A stretch of 64,000 nucleotides of DNA from Wocania arenilitoris. Lineage in GTDB: Bacteria > Bacteroidota > Bacteroidia > Flavobacteriales > Flavobacteriaceae. Position 1 is the first letter of the stretch. Every line of letters starts with the position of its first letter. The stretch is from contig NZ_JAKKDU010000001.1 of NCBI RefSeq assembly GCF_021728535.1, positions 1-64,000 on the forward strand. The letters run 5' to 3'. The notes beneath the pieces were generated by a model. The model did not search any database. It was not told the origin of the DNA and was given only the letters and a program-made list of their open reading frames with translations. Both the position numbers and the translations under genes were made by a program. Of the stretch, positions 37,934 to 47,471 are shown one piece after another.

Positions 37934-39091
37934 ATGGTTTTAAGAGAAGCGCATAAAGAACTTTTAAATTTATCTAAGCAATATAAGGCGATAGCTGTTG
38001 TTGGCCCTCGACAGTCAGGGAAAACAACATTGGTAAAATTAGTGTTTCCAGATAAACCTTATGTAAGTTTAGAAAATCTAGACACAAGAGGTTTTGCTTT
38101 AGAAGATCCAAAAGCGTTTTTGGAACAATATTCAAAAGGTGCTATACTGGATGAGGTTCAACGAACACCAAAGTTGTTTTCATATTTACAACAAATTTTA
38201 GATGAAAGCAATGAAACAGCACAGTTTATACTAACAGGCTCCAATAACTTTTTATTGCAACAAAGCATCACACAAAGTCTTGCAGGCAGACTGGGTTATT
38301 TAAACTTATTACCTTTTTCGTTATCTGAAATAAAAGATATAGCCCCAAGAACCATTCACGAAAAACTTTTTAAAGGATTTTATCCACCATTGTACGACAA
38401 ACCTTTTGAAACCCAAAAATGGTTTTTAAATTACATTAAAACATATATAGAAAGGGACGTAAGGCAATTAAAAGGAATTGAAAATTTAGTTGTGTTTGAA
38501 AGATTTATAAAACTATGTGCTGGCAGAATAGGTCAATTACTAAATAAAAATGCTTTAGGAATTGAAGTAGGCGTAGATAGTAAGACCATTGAATCTTGGA
38601 TAGGGGTTCTAGAAGCCAGCTTTATTTTATTTAGATTACAACCCCATCATAATAATTTTAATAAGCGTGTTGTAAAAATGCCTAAGCTTTATTTTTACGA
38701 TGTAGGGTTAGCGAGTGCCTTATTAGGAGTTCAGGATGCTAATCAATTAAATTTGCATCCATTTAAAGGAAATTTGTTTGAGAACATGGTTATAGTTGAA
38801 CTTTTAAAACAAAGATTAAATAAAGGAAAAGCAAATAACTTGTATTTTTGGAGGAATAGTAAAGGAAATGAAATTGATATAGTAATAGATAATTTTGATG
38901 AATTAATACCTGTTGAAATAAAATCTGGAAAGACCATTACAAGTGATTATTTTAAAGGGTTAAAGTATTGGAATAATTTAACAGGGTATGAAGGAGGGAA
39001 AATCATTTATGGAGGCGAAGATTATCAAAAAAGAAGCCATAATTTTGAAGTAATTCCTTTAGATTTGATTAATAAAAAAATTAAAGATTAA
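37934..39091 (+). CDS. AAA_14/DUF4143 ATP-binding protein
   Basis: 385 residues from ATG 37934. A TTG 6 bp upstream is in frame, but it lies in the promoter box. Walker A GPRQSGKT is at residues 24-31, Walker B AILDEVQ near 71, and the sensor ILTGSNNFLL near 100. The C-terminal DUF4143 domain, which has a nuclease-like (PD-(D/E)xK-type) pattern NEIDIVI...PVEIKSGK, follows. The family is common as accessory genes in bacteria and archaea with unknown role. It interrupts the sugar-nucleotide genes ugd and uxs and has no metabolic link to them. Confidence 0.88.
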   Translation: MVLREAHKELLNLSKQYKAIAVVGPRQSGKTTLVKLVFPDKPYVSLENLDTRGFALEDPKAFLEQYSKGAILDEVQRTPKLFSYLQQILDESNETAQFILTGSNNFLLQQSITQSLAGRLGYLNLLPFSLSEIKDIAPRTIHEKLFKGFYPPLYDKPFETQKWFLNYIKTYIERDVRQLKGIENLVVFERFIKLCAGRIGQLLNKNALGIEVGVDSKTIESWIGVLEASFILFRLQPHHNNFNKRVVKMPKLYFYDVGLASALLGVQDANQLNLHPFKGNLFENMVIVELLKQRLNKGKANNLYFWRNSKGNEIDIVIDNFDELIPVEIKSGKTITSDYFKGLKYWNNLTGYEGGKIIYGGEDYQKRSHNFEVIPLDLINKKIKD

Positions 39092-39101
39092 AATATAAGT
39101 A

Positions 39102-40088
39102 TTGAAAAAAGTTTTAATAACAGGAGCAGCTGGGTTTTTAGGCTCACACTTATGTGATAGATTTATTCATGAGGGCTATAAAGTTATTGGAATGGATAAC
39201 TTTATTACAGGTGATAAAAAAAACCTACATTATTTAGAATCTAATCCAAATTTCGAATTTATAGAACATGATGTTACTGAATTTATAAAAATCGAAGGTA
39301 GGTTAGATTTTATTCTCCATTTTGCATCACCAGCAAGCCCAATCGATTATTTAAAAATCCCTATTCAAACTTTAAAAGTAGGCGCTTTAGGCACTCATAA
39401 TTTGTTAGGATTAGCAAAAGCCAAAAAAGCACGAATACTTATAGCATCAACATCTGAAGTTTACGGAGACCCATTAGTGCATCCACAAACCGAAGATTAC
39501 TATGGTAATGTAAATGCTATTGGTCCTCGTGGGGTTTATGATGAAGCAAAACGTTTCCAAGAATCCATAACCATGGCATACCATAGGTTTCATGGGCTTG
39601 AAACGCGTATAGTTCGAATATTTAACACCTATGGCCCACGAATGCGTTTAAACGACGGAAGAGTAATTCCTGCATTTATGGGACAAGCTTTAAGAGGAGA
39701 AGATTTAACTATTTTTGGAGACGGAATGCAAACACGATCGTTTTGTTATGTAGATGATCAAGTAGAAGGCATATACAGATTATTACTAAGTGATTATTCA
39801 TACCCTGTAAACATAGGTAACCCAAACGAGATAACAATTAAAGATTTTGCTGAGGAAATAATTAAGTTAACAGGAACAAAACAAAAAGTAATTTATAAAG
39901 ATTTGCCAGTAGATGATCCCATGCAACGCAAACCAGATATTACTTTAGCAAAAAAGTTATTTAATTGGGAGCCTAAAGTTGGTAGAGAAGAAGGCATGAA
40001 AAAAACCTTTGAGTATTTTAAAGCATTATCAAAAGAAGAACTGTATAAAAGTGAGCATAAAGATTTTTCTAGTTATATTAACAAATAA
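39102..40088 (+). CDS. uxs: UDP-glucuronate decarboxylase (UDP-xylose synthase)
   Basis: 328 residues. NAD motif [14 protein letters not shown] is at residues 7-20, STSEVYGDP near 120 and YDEAKR (YxxxK) near 149. [11 protein letters not shown] and [13 protein letters not shown] are diagnostic for UXS. It converts UDP-GlcA from Ugd to UDP-xylose. The start is TTG at 39102, 10 bp after the ATPase stop, with no ATG nearby. Its last base is the first base of the next ATG. Confidence 0.93.
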   Translation: MKKVLITGAAGFLGSHLCDRFIHEGYKVIGMDNFITGDKKNLHYLESNPNFEFIEHDVTEFIKIEGRLDFILHFASPASPIDYLKIPIQTLKVGALGTHNLLGLAKAKKARILIASTSEVYGDPLVHPQTEDYYGNVNAIGPRGVYDEAKRFQESITMAYHRFHGLETRIVRIFNTYGPRMRLNDGRVIPAFMGQALRGEDLTIFGDGMQTRSFCYVDDQVEGIYRLLLSDYSYPVNIGNPNEITIKDFAEEIIKLTGTKQKVIYKDLPVDDPMQRKPDITLAKKLFNWEPKVGREEGMKKTFEYFKALSKEELYKSEHKDFSSYINK

Positions 40089-41443
40089 TGATGCATTATA
40101 ATAAAAGCAGATATTCAAGTTTTATGAAACCATTATTTGGTTTAGTAGATTTAAGCATAATAGTTGCTGTTGTTTTTTTGTTTCAGCTAAACCTCGCCAA
40201 TGTTTACCTTTTTGTTGGCTATCTATCATTGCTTTGGATAATAATTTCTTTTAAAAACAATTTTTACGAAGTCCAAAGGCATACTAGAATAATTCAAATT
40301 ATACCACTTTTAATTAGGCAAATACTTTTTTTCGCTTTAATAATGTATACTTATATAGGTCTTTTCAAGCAACCTAACATAAGCAGATTAGGATTAGCAA
40401 ATTACTTAATAGCAGTTTTTGTGCTAATCTCAGTTGTTAAAATTTTAACTTTTATTTTACTTAAAAGATACAGGTCAGTTTTACGAGGTAATACAAGAAA
40501 TGTTATTGTTATTGGTAAAAATGAAAAAACCAGACAACTAATACAAATTTTTAATAATAGGCTTGATTTTGGTTATAAGTTTATAAAACAGTTTGACACT
40601 AATAAAGATGAATTTTCTTTAAAAGAGTGTTTTAATTATATTATTGACAATAACATTGACGAAATATATTTTTCTATAGCTGAGTTATCTAATCAGCAAA
40701 TTAATAGATTGATTGATTTTGCAGACAACAACTTAAGAGAACTAAAGTTTATTCCAGATAATAAAGATATTTTTACTAAAAAACTTAAGTACGAGTATTA
40801 TGATTATATCCCAATTTTATCTTTACGCGCTATTCCACTTCAGGAATCCTTAAATAAATTTGTAAAGAGATTATTTGACATTATATTTTCTTCTTTTATT
40901 ATTGTTTTTGTGCTATCCTGGTTAACACCAATTTTAGCCATTTTAATAAAACTAGAATCCAAGGGCCCTGTGTTTTTTAAACAATCAAGAAATGGTTTTA
41001 ATTATGAGGAGTTTGACTGTTACAAGTTTAGATCAATGACCCCAAATAAAAATGCCCACTTACATCAAGCAACTAGAGGAGATCAGCGAATCACTAAAAT
41101 AGGGCAGTTTATTCGAAAAACTAGTATAGACGAATTACCACAGTTTTTTAATGTGTTATTTGGCGATATGTCCGTTGTTGGGCCTAGACCTCATATGGTT
41201 AGCCATACAAACATGTTTGCACAAAAAGTAGACAAATTTATGGTGCGTCATTTCGTTAAACCAGGAATTACTGGATTAGCACAAATAAGTGGGTTTAGAG
41301 GCGAAATAGAAGTTGATAAAGATATTATAAACAGAGTAAAATACGATATCTTTTATATTGAAAACTGGTCGTTGCTATTAGATTTAAAAATTACTTTACA
41401 AACTTTTTTGAATGCACTAAAAGGCGAAGAAAAAGCATACTAA
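40088..41443 (+). CDS. Undecaprenyl-phosphate sugar phosphotransferase (WcaJ-like)
   Basis: 451 residues. Four to five N-terminal membrane helices (about 13-130), a Rossmann-like middle domain and a C-terminal bacterial sugar transferase domain beginning at KRLFDIIFS near 257. The catalytic stretch FRSMTPN, the TSIDELPQFFNVL motif and the C-terminal PGITGLAQISGFRGE are typical. It loads the first sugar-1-phosphate onto undecaprenyl phosphate. A second ATG follows at once (40091). Confidence 0.92.
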   Translation: MMHYNKSRYSSFMKPLFGLVDLSIIVAVVFLFQLNLANVYLFVGYLSLLWIIISFKNNFYEVQRHTRIIQIIPLLIRQILFFALIMYTYIGLFKQPNISRLGLANYLIAVFVLISVVKILTFILLKRYRSVLRGNTRNVIVIGKNEKTRQLIQIFNNRLDFGYKFIKQFDTNKDEFSLKECFNYIIDNNIDEIYFSIAELSNQQINRLIDFADNNLRELKFIPDNKDIFTKKLKYEYYDYIPILSLRAIPLQESLNKFVKRLFDIIFSSFIIVFVLSWLTPILAILIKLESKGPVFFKQSRNGFNYEEFDCYKFRSMTPNKNAHLHQATRGDQRITKIGQFIRKTSIDELPQFFNVLFGDMSVVGPRPHMVSHTNMFAQKVDKFMVRHFVKPGITGLAQISGFRGEIEVDKDIINRVKYDIFYIENWSLLLDLKITLQTFLNALKGEEKAY

Positions 41444-42186
41444 TGCAACACGAATTGGTAAGTATAATCACTCCAATGTACAACTCTTCAAAGTACATTT
41501 TAGAAACGCTTAATAGTGTTTTCAATCAAACGCACCAACATTTTGAAATTATATTAATTGATGATGCTTCAACAGATAACACGTTGCAATGTTTACCAAA
41601 AGACAATCGAATTAAAATTATAAGGCTTAATAAAAATTCAGGCTCTGCAGTTGCCCGTAACGAAGGTATTAAATTAGCCAAAGGCAAATACTTAACCTTT
41701 TTAGATGCAGATGATTTGTGGTTCCCAAATTTTATTGAAAAAAGTATTCAAACCATAAAAACTTCTAAAATCAATTTTGTTTTTGCATCGTACAAGCGTC
41801 TGGACGAAAATTTAAACCCTTTGTTAAAGGATTTTATTGTGCCTTTAAAAGTTACCTATAGCGATATATTAAAAACAAATTCTATCAGCTGTTTAACAGC
41901 TTTTATAAATATTGAAGTCTTGGGTAAAAAGTATATGCCCTTAGTAAGAAAACGTCAAGATATGGGCTTATGGTTGCAATATTTAAAGGAAATAAAGTTT
42001 GCTTACGGAATTAAAGAACCATTAGCTATTTATAGAATTAGAAAAAACTCATTATCGCGGAATAAATGGAAGCTTATTAAATCGCAATGGGATTTTTATA
42101 GAAAGGTTGAGAATTTAAACATAATCCAATCTATTTATTATTTTATTGCTTGGGTATTTTACGGTATTTTAAAGTACAAGAATTAA
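41443..42186 (+). CDS. Glycosyltransferase family 2
   Basis: 247 residues. GT-A fold with SIITPMYNSSKYI at residues 6-18, DDASTDNTL near 39 and DxD as LDADDLW near 86. Probably adds one sugar of the repeat unit. It overlaps the sugar transferase by 1 bp and ends the plus-strand run of the locus, 8 bp before the convergent CapK-like gene. Confidence 0.9.
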   Translation: MQHELVSIITPMYNSSKYILETLNSVFNQTHQHFEIILIDDASTDNTLQCLPKDNRIKIIRLNKNSGSAVARNEGIKLAKGKYLTFLDADDLWFPNFIEKSIQTIKTSKINFVFASYKRLDENLNPLLKDFIVPLKVTYSDILKTNSISCLTAFINIEVLGKKYMPLVRKRQDMGLWLQYLKEIKFAYGIKEPLAIYRIRKNSLSRNKWKLIKSQWDFYRKVENLNIIQSIYYFIAWVFYGILKYKN

Positions 42187-42194
42187 TTCTAGAA

Positions 42195-43568
42195 TTATAA
42201 ATTTTGATTTATTTTGGATGAAAATTGTTTCAATTTACCTCTATTAGAACGGTCTATAGTGTCTTGTCTTTCAAAAATAATAGTTAACCCTTTTTCTAAA
42301 TACATTTCCATTTCTGCTTTAACAATGTCTTTTTTGGCTTCAGAAATATTTTTAGTGCTTGTGTAAATAATTTTAAAAGTGTCTAATTGCTGTTGCTCAA
42401 TAATAAACTCTTTTACATTTCCATCATCTTCAATAATGCTTTTTGTAACATAATAAAAGGTTAATCCAGAGGCTTTTTTTCCGCTTGGCAAAATGGCAAC
42501 ATCATTAGTTCTACCTGTCAACTTTTTAAGTGTTAGTTTTTTATTTGAACCATCTTTTGATAACGCTCCAATATCTCCAATATCGTATCTAATAAACGGG
42601 TTAGCCTTATTGTATAGTGATGTTATTACAATACGCCCTTTTTCTCCCAGAGGCAAAACATTATTTTTACTATCTAGTATTTCAACAAACAAATCATCTG
42701 TGTTTAAAAGCCATTCGTTTTTTGTGTTTTCAAAAGCTATTATACCTAATTCTGCAGCGCCATATTCATTAACAATAGGAATACCCAATTGGGTTTCTAG
42801 AAGTTTTTTATCATCTTCAAAAAGCATTTCAGAGGTTGTAATACATACTTTTAAAGTTGGACAAATAGATTTTAAAAAAATGTGTTCTTTTTTAAGAAAT
42901 TTAGCAAACAGGACAATAGGACTTGTATAACCATTTATATAATCAAAAGGTGTTTCTCTAAATTTTTCAACATTTTTAAAAAGTTGCGCATCACTCAAAT
43001 CAAAAACCGAAAATCGAAAACGATTACTTAAAGCATCTTTTAAACGCTCTTTGTAATAACCTTTTTTATGTAACGGAATACCATAAAAACGAGCTTGCTT
43101 AGATGTATTGAGGTTTATATTAAACCAACCGTATCTATCTTCAACAATAGCCCAAGTTAGGGCATGACAAAATTTATCCTTGGCAAAAATAAAAGGTGTT
43201 CCTGAAGAGCCAGAAGTTTTATGAATGTGAATGGTTTTTTTTGAAAACCCTTCAGAAAGCCTATTTTTTAAAGGTTGTTGTAAATCCTGTTTTGTTATTA
43301 CAGGAACACTATTCCAATCTAAAGGATTAGTGTTTTTTGCAAACACTTTGTAAAAAGGGTTATGTTTTAAATGATATAAAACAATATCTTGTTTTCTAGT
43401 TTCTTGATAAGATTTAAAGTCATCATCATTTTTATTTTGAATAAATTCCAGTTGCGTTTTAGCTTCTTTAAGAGGGAAGCCTTTTAGTTTTAACGTAAGA
43501 TCGAATAATTTCAAAAGAAAAGATAATTTTTGTAAAGTAAATAAAAAATATTCGTGTTTTAGTAGCAT
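42195..43568 (-). CDS. PaaK/CapK-like adenylate-forming protein
   Basis: 457 residues. Adenylate-forming fold with phosphate-binding HKTSGSSGTPFIF near 116, NEYGAAELGI near 265 and RYDIGDIG near 325. This matches the phenylacetate-CoA ligase-like CapK family found in capsule loci, where it may activate an acyl group for glycan decoration. Its reverse orientation at the end of the cluster fits an edge gene. It is divergent from purD with a 36-bp gap. Confidence 0.85.
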   Translation of the reverse strand: MLLKHEYFLFTLQKLSFLLKLFDLTLKLKGFPLKEAKTQLEFIQNKNDDDFKSYQETRKQDIVLYHLKHNPFYKVFAKNTNPLDWNSVPVITKQDLQQPLKNRLSEGFSKKTIHIHKTSGSSGTPFIFAKDKFCHALTWAIVEDRYGWFNINLNTSKQARFYGIPLHKKGYYKERLKDALSNRFRFSVFDLSDAQLFKNVEKFRETPFDYINGYTSPIVLFAKFLKKEHIFLKSICPTLKVCITTSEMLFEDDKKLLETQLGIPIVNEYGAAELGIIAFENTKNEWLLNTDDLFVEILDSKNNVLPLGEKGRIVITSLYNKANPFIRYDIGDIGALSKDGSNKKLTLKKLTGRTNDVAILPSGKKASGLTFYYVTKSIIEDDGNVKEFIIEQQQLDTFKIIYTSTKNISEAKKDIVKAEMEMYLEKGLTIIFERQDTIDRSNRGKLKQFSSKINQNL

Positions 43569-43574
43569 TAGTTT

Positions 43575-43582
43575 TATTTTTG
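43575..43582 (+). promoter_or_regulatory. Candidate -7 box for purD (TATTTTTG)
   Basis: TATTTTTG matches TAnnTTTG and lies 22 bp before the purD ATG, in the short divergent gap with the CapK-like gene. The -33 region would lie within the N-terminal codons of that gene. Confidence 0.4.
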
Positions 43583-43604
43583 TCTTCTGAAAAAATACAC
43601 CACA

Positions 43605-44876
43605 ATGAATATTTTAGTATTGGGTTCTGGAGGAAGAGAACACACTTTTGCTTGGAAAATTGCTCAAAGTCCTTTATGTAAAAATTTATATGTAGCTCCA
43701 GGCAACTCTGGAACAGCAGAAATAGCAACTAATGTAAACATTGGTGTAACCGATTTTGAAGCTATTAAAACCTTAGCTTTAGAAAAAAGTATTGATATGG
43801 TTGTTGTAGGGCCAGAAGACCCTTTGGTTAAAGGCGTGCACGATTTCTTTTTAAATGATAACAGTTTAAAGCATATCTCTGTTATTGGTCCACAACAAAA
43901 AGCAGCCGAATTGGAAGGCAGTAAAGAGTTTGCCAAAGAGTTTATGTTTCGTCATAATATTCCAACTGCAGCTTACCAAAGTTTCACAAAACAATCTGTT
44001 GAGAAAGGCTATACATTTTTAGAAACACTAAATCCGCCTTATGTTTTAAAAGCAGATGGTTTAGCAGCAGGAAAAGGCGTGGTTATTTTAAATGATTTGA
44101 ATGAAGCTAAAGCCGAATTAAAAAGCATGTTGGTTGATGCTAAGTTTGGAGAAGCAAGTACAAAAGTGGTTATTGAAGAGTTTTTAGATGGCATAGAATT
44201 AAGCTGTTTTGTACTAACTGATGGCAAAAACTATAAAATTTTGCCAACAGCCAAAGATTATAAACGTATTGGAGAAGGCGACACAGGTTTAAATACTGGC
44301 GGAATGGGAGCTGTATCTCCAGTACCATTTGCAACCGATGAATTTCTCAATAAAATTGAAGAGCGCATTGTAAAACCAACGATAAACGGTTTTAAAAAAG
44401 ATAATTTGCCTTATGTTGGTTTTGTGTTTATTGGTCTTATTAAAGTAGGAAACGACCCAAAAGTTATTGAATACAATGTTAGAATGGGCGATCCTGAAAC
44501 CGAGGTGGTTTTACCACGTTTAAAGAATGATTTTGTGGAAATTTTACAAGCCATGGCTAACCAGACTCTAGATAAAATTAATATAGAAATTGATGAACGT
44601 GCAGCTACAACCATTATGCTGGTATCTGGCGGTTATCCTGAAGCTTACGAAAAAGGAAAAGAAATTTCTGGTGTTGAACATATTGAACATTCAATACCAT
44701 TTCATGCGGGCGCACAAATACAAGATAATAAAATAGTAACGTCTGGCGGTCGTGTAATGGCTATAACATCATACGGTGATACTTATAAAGAAGCCATAAA
44801 AAAATCTTACCAAAGTATAGAAAAACTACATTTTGATAAGATGAATTATCGTAAAGATATTGGTTTCGATTTATAG
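43605..44876 (+). CDS. purD: Phosphoribosylamine-glycine ligase
   Basis: Purine synthesis: ATP-dependent ligation of glycine to phosphoribosylamine. 423 residues, ATP-grasp fold. GSGGREHTFAWK is at residues 7-18, LKADGLAAGKGV near 147, and the N-terminal GPEDPLVKG is conserved. The 3' end overlaps the convergent small membrane gene by 6 bp. Confidence 0.96.
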   Translation: MNILVLGSGGREHTFAWKIAQSPLCKNLYVAPGNSGTAEIATNVNIGVTDFEAIKTLALEKSIDMVVVGPEDPLVKGVHDFFLNDNSLKHISVIGPQQKAAELEGSKEFAKEFMFRHNIPTAAYQSFTKQSVEKGYTFLETLNPPYVLKADGLAAGKGVVILNDLNEAKAELKSMLVDAKFGEASTKVVIEEFLDGIELSCFVLTDGKNYKILPTAKDYKRIGEGDTGLNTGGMGAVSPVPFATDEFLNKIEERIVKPTINGFKKDNLPYVGFVFIGLIKVGNDPKVIEYNVRMGDPETEVVLPRLKNDFVEILQAMANQTLDKINIEIDERAATTIMLVSGGYPEAYEKGKEISGVEHIEHSIPFHAGAQIQDNKIVTSGGRVMAITSYGDTYKEAIKKSYQSIEKLHFDKMNYRKDIGFDL

Positions 44877-45098
44877 AAATGAATGCGAAGATATACTTTT
44901 ATCTTCTTCATTGTTTTTATCAAAAATTCTAAGTTGATTCATCCAATAAAGCATAGCAACAAAACCGATAATTAGAAAAAGCCAAGAAATTACATTTGCT
45001 GCAAACCAGTTATCTAACTCTAATACTCTTAAAGCATCAAAAGGAGCAAAAAGCACATCAACAAATAAATCTTGTATAGCGTAAAAGAAATCTTTCAT
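44871..45098 (-). CDS. Small conserved membrane protein (DUF6341-like)
   Basis: 75 residues with one clear transmembrane helix (about 35-55) preceded by a conserved amphipathic segment (KDFFYAIQDLFVDVLFAPFD) and an acidic tail. From memory it matches DUF6341, a family next to purD/upp genes in Flavobacteria. Function unknown. It is divergent from the DUF6427-like gene with a 70-bp gap. Confidence 0.75.
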   Translation of the reverse strand: MKDFFYAIQDLFVDVLFAPFDALRVLELDNWFAANVISWLFLIIGFVAMLYWMNQLRIFDKNNEEDKSISSHSFL

Positions 45099-45168
45099 GG
45101 TAATTATATTATTTTCTAACCGAATTTATAGTTAGTATATTTACGTAGCAAAAATACAAAAACAGTTA

Positions 45169-46092
45169 ATGATAACAAGCATTTTTAATAAATCTAAGCC
45201 AATAAATTTCACTATTGTATTTTTTATTACGCTTTTAGCTTTTATTACGCTTAATGTAAAATATGTTAAAGCACCAATTACAGGGTCATTTTTTTTAACT
45301 CAAAGCTTTTTATTCTTTGTTTGCTTCTTCTCTATTTTGGTACTAAGCTTTATTGTAGGCAAAAACAGTTTAACACAAAGAAGTAATTATGAGATTGTAT
45401 TATATAGCCTATTTTTATTAGCCCTTCCTCAAACATTAAGCAATCCCGATATTATTTATGCTAACTTTTTTGTGTTGCTTGGATATAGACGAATAATAAG
45501 TTTACGTTCTCAAACAAACGTTAAAAAAAAATTATTTGATGCTGCTTTTTGGCTTGCCATTGCAGCACTATTTTACTTTTGGTCTATATTATTTTTTGTG
45601 CTTATTATTGTAACCTTAGTTTTATATACAGATAATAATATTAGGCATTGGCTTATTCCGTTTTCTGGTTTATTAACTGTTTTTTTAATTACAATTAGTA
45701 TTTCTATAATTTGCTACGATAGTTATTTTGAAATTTTTAATAGCCTACCAGAAGTAAGTTACAATTTTAGTAATTACAATTCCTTGCAATATGTAGTTAT
45801 AATAACCATGCTGTTTTCTTTTGGCTCTTGGGCCTCAATTTTCTATATAAAAAATATAAAACAAAAAAAGAAAGCCTTCAGGCCATCTTACTACGTGGTT
45901 TTATTTGCTGTAATTCTTGGGTTTTTAATTATTGTATTTGCACCAAATAAAAATGGTAGTGAGTTTTTATTTTTATTTTCACCTTTAGCTATTATAATGG
46001 CTAATTACATTGAAATAGTTCAAGAAAAGTGGTTTAAAGAATTGTTTCTTTTGGTAATAATTATAGTGCCGTTTGTAATTTTACTGTTGTAA
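45169..46092 (+). CDS. Polytopic membrane protein (DUF6427-like)
   Basis: 307 residues with about 9 transmembrane helices and few charged residues. No catalytic motif recognised. The location between the DUF6341-like gene and upp, with a 12-bp convergent overlap with upp, is a context I recall for DUF6427 in Flavobacteriaceae. Function unknown. Confidence 0.75.
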   Translation: MITSIFNKSKPINFTIVFFITLLAFITLNVKYVKAPITGSFFLTQSFLFFVCFFSILVLSFIVGKNSLTQRSNYEIVLYSLFLLALPQTLSNPDIIYANFFVLLGYRRIISLRSQTNVKKKLFDAAFWLAIAALFYFWSILFFVLIIVTLVLYTDNNIRHWLIPFSGLLTVFLITISISIICYDSYFEIFNSLPEVSYNFSNYNSLQYVVIITMLFSFGSWASIFYIKNIKQKKKAFRPSYYVVLFAVILGFLIIVFAPNKNGSEFLFLFSPLAIIMANYIEIVQEKWFKELFLLVIIIVPFVILLL

Positions 46093-46740
46093 TTTTCTAC
46101 CATAAGCCAAATCTCCAGCATCTCCAATGCCTGGAATAATATAGCTTTTATCGTTTAAAACTTTATCAATACTAGCAATCCATAAGTGCGTATTTTTATT
46201 AAATGCATCACTTACATAATCAATACCTTTTTGAGCGCCAATTACACTAACTAAATGTACTTCTTTAGGTGCTCCAAAAGGCTTTAAAGCTTCAAAAGTA
46301 GCCACCATAGATTGACCCGTTGCCAACATAGGGTCGGCAAGAATTAAGGTTTTGTTTTCTAAATCTGGGCAAGCTAAATATTCTACAACAATCTCAAAAC
46401 TTTCAGGATTTTCTTTATGATGTCCGTAAGCCGATATAAAAGCATTTTCAGCCCTATCAAAATAATTAAGCAAACCATTTTGTAAAGGCACACCAGCTCT
46501 TAAAATAGAACATAAAACAATATCATTTTCTAACAAATCCATAGTACAATTTGCCAGTGGTGTTTTAATAGTTGCCGTTTTGTAATTTAATGATTTACTC
46601 ATTTCGTAGCCCAAAACCTCGCCAATGCGCTCAATATTTCGCCTAAAACGCATGCTGTCTTTTTGAATATTAGCATCTCTTATTTCAGAAATAAAGGTAT
46701 TTAATACAGAGTTTTGTTGAGATAAATTATGAATGTACAT
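46081..46740 (-). CDS. upp: Uracil phosphoribosyltransferase
   Basis: 219 residues. Salvages uracil to UMP with PRPP. The PRPP-binding motif is LADPMLATGQSMVATFEAL near 134, and the uracil-binding YIIPGIGDAGDLAYG near the C-terminus. RAGVPL is conserved. It is convergent with the DUF6427-like gene and overlaps it by 12 bp. Confidence 0.95.
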   Translation of the reverse strand: MYIHNLSQQNSVLNTFISEIRDANIQKDSMRFRRNIERIGEVLGYEMSKSLNYKTATIKTPLANCTMDLLENDIVLCSILRAGVPLQNGLLNYFDRAENAFISAYGHHKENPESFEIVVEYLACPDLENKTLILADPMLATGQSMVATFEALKPFGAPKEVHLVSVIGAQKGIDYVSDAFNKNTHLWIASIDKVLNDKSYIIPGIGDAGDLAYGRKLQQ

Positions 46741-46814
46741 CTTAGGTTTTTGTTATTGTGAAATAGTAAAGTTAATTATTTAGAAGTATATTTACACTTT
46801 AAAATAAATACGAC

Positions 46815-47423
46815 ATGTTTACAACTAAAGCCAATACAATTTTTCGAGACGTTATAGAAAAATACCATGTAATTAATACAGTTGACCAACCTTTTGAAAA
46901 TCCGTATAACAAAAGTTCTCATTTAATAGAACATCTTTTGTATAGAAAATGTTGGATTGACACAGTGCAATGGCATTACGAAGATATTATTCGCGACCCA
47001 CAAATCGACCCTGTTGCTGCATTAACTTTAAAACGACAAATTGATGCATCAAACCAAGACAGAACCGATATGGTTGAGTATATTGATAGTTATTTTCTGG
47101 AAAAATATAAAAACGTTACTGTAAAAAACGAGGCTACTATAAATACCGAAAGTCCAGCTTGGGGAATTGATAGATTATCTATTTTGGCTTTAAAAGTATA
47201 CCATATGAATGAGGAAGCTACTCGTAATGACGCTTCTGCGGAACACAAAGCAGCATGCCAAACAAAATTAGATGTTTTATTAGAGCAACGTGTTGACTTA
47301 TCTACAGCTATCGATACACTTTTAAGCGATATTGAAAACGGTGATAAATACATGAAGGTTTACAAGCAAATGAAGATGTATAATGACGATGAGCTAAATC
47401 CTGTTTTAAGAAGTCAGAAATAA
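46815..47423 (+). CDS. DUF4254-like protein
   Basis: 202 residues, soluble and mostly helical. The start and the WHYEDIIRDPQIDP stretch match DUF4254, which in Bacteroidota precedes a GT9 glycosyltransferase gene as it does here. Function not established. The pairing with a heptosyltransferase-type gene suggests an LPS-related role, by inference. Confidence 0.78.
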   Translation: MFTTKANTIFRDVIEKYHVINTVDQPFENPYNKSSHLIEHLLYRKCWIDTVQWHYEDIIRDPQIDPVAALTLKRQIDASNQDRTDMVEYIDSYFLEKYKNVTVKNEATINTESPAWGIDRLSILALKVYHMNEEATRNDASAEHKAACQTKLDVLLEQRVDLSTAIDTLLSDIENGDKYMKVYKQMKMYNDDELNPVLRSQK

Positions 47424-47432
47424 GACTTTGTC

Positions 47433-47453
47433 ATCCTGAACTCGTTTCAGGAT
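47433..47453. repeat. Dispersed palindrome, CTGAA-x5-TTCAG family
   Basis: ATCCTGAA, loop CTCGT, TTCAGGAT: perfect 8-bp stem in the gap before the GT9 gene, only 18 bp from its ATG. The following GTTGAGATG at the start codon pairs loosely with the CTCATCAAC after the palindrome. Relatives at 7650-7670 and 61222-61240. Confidence 0.75.
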
Positions 47454-47471
47454 CTCATCAACTTTGTTGAG

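Noticed and set aside
42493-42930. 145-codon plus-strand open frame inside the CapK-like gene
   Set aside because: Antisense shadow of a well-supported gene, with Ser/Leu-rich low-information translation.
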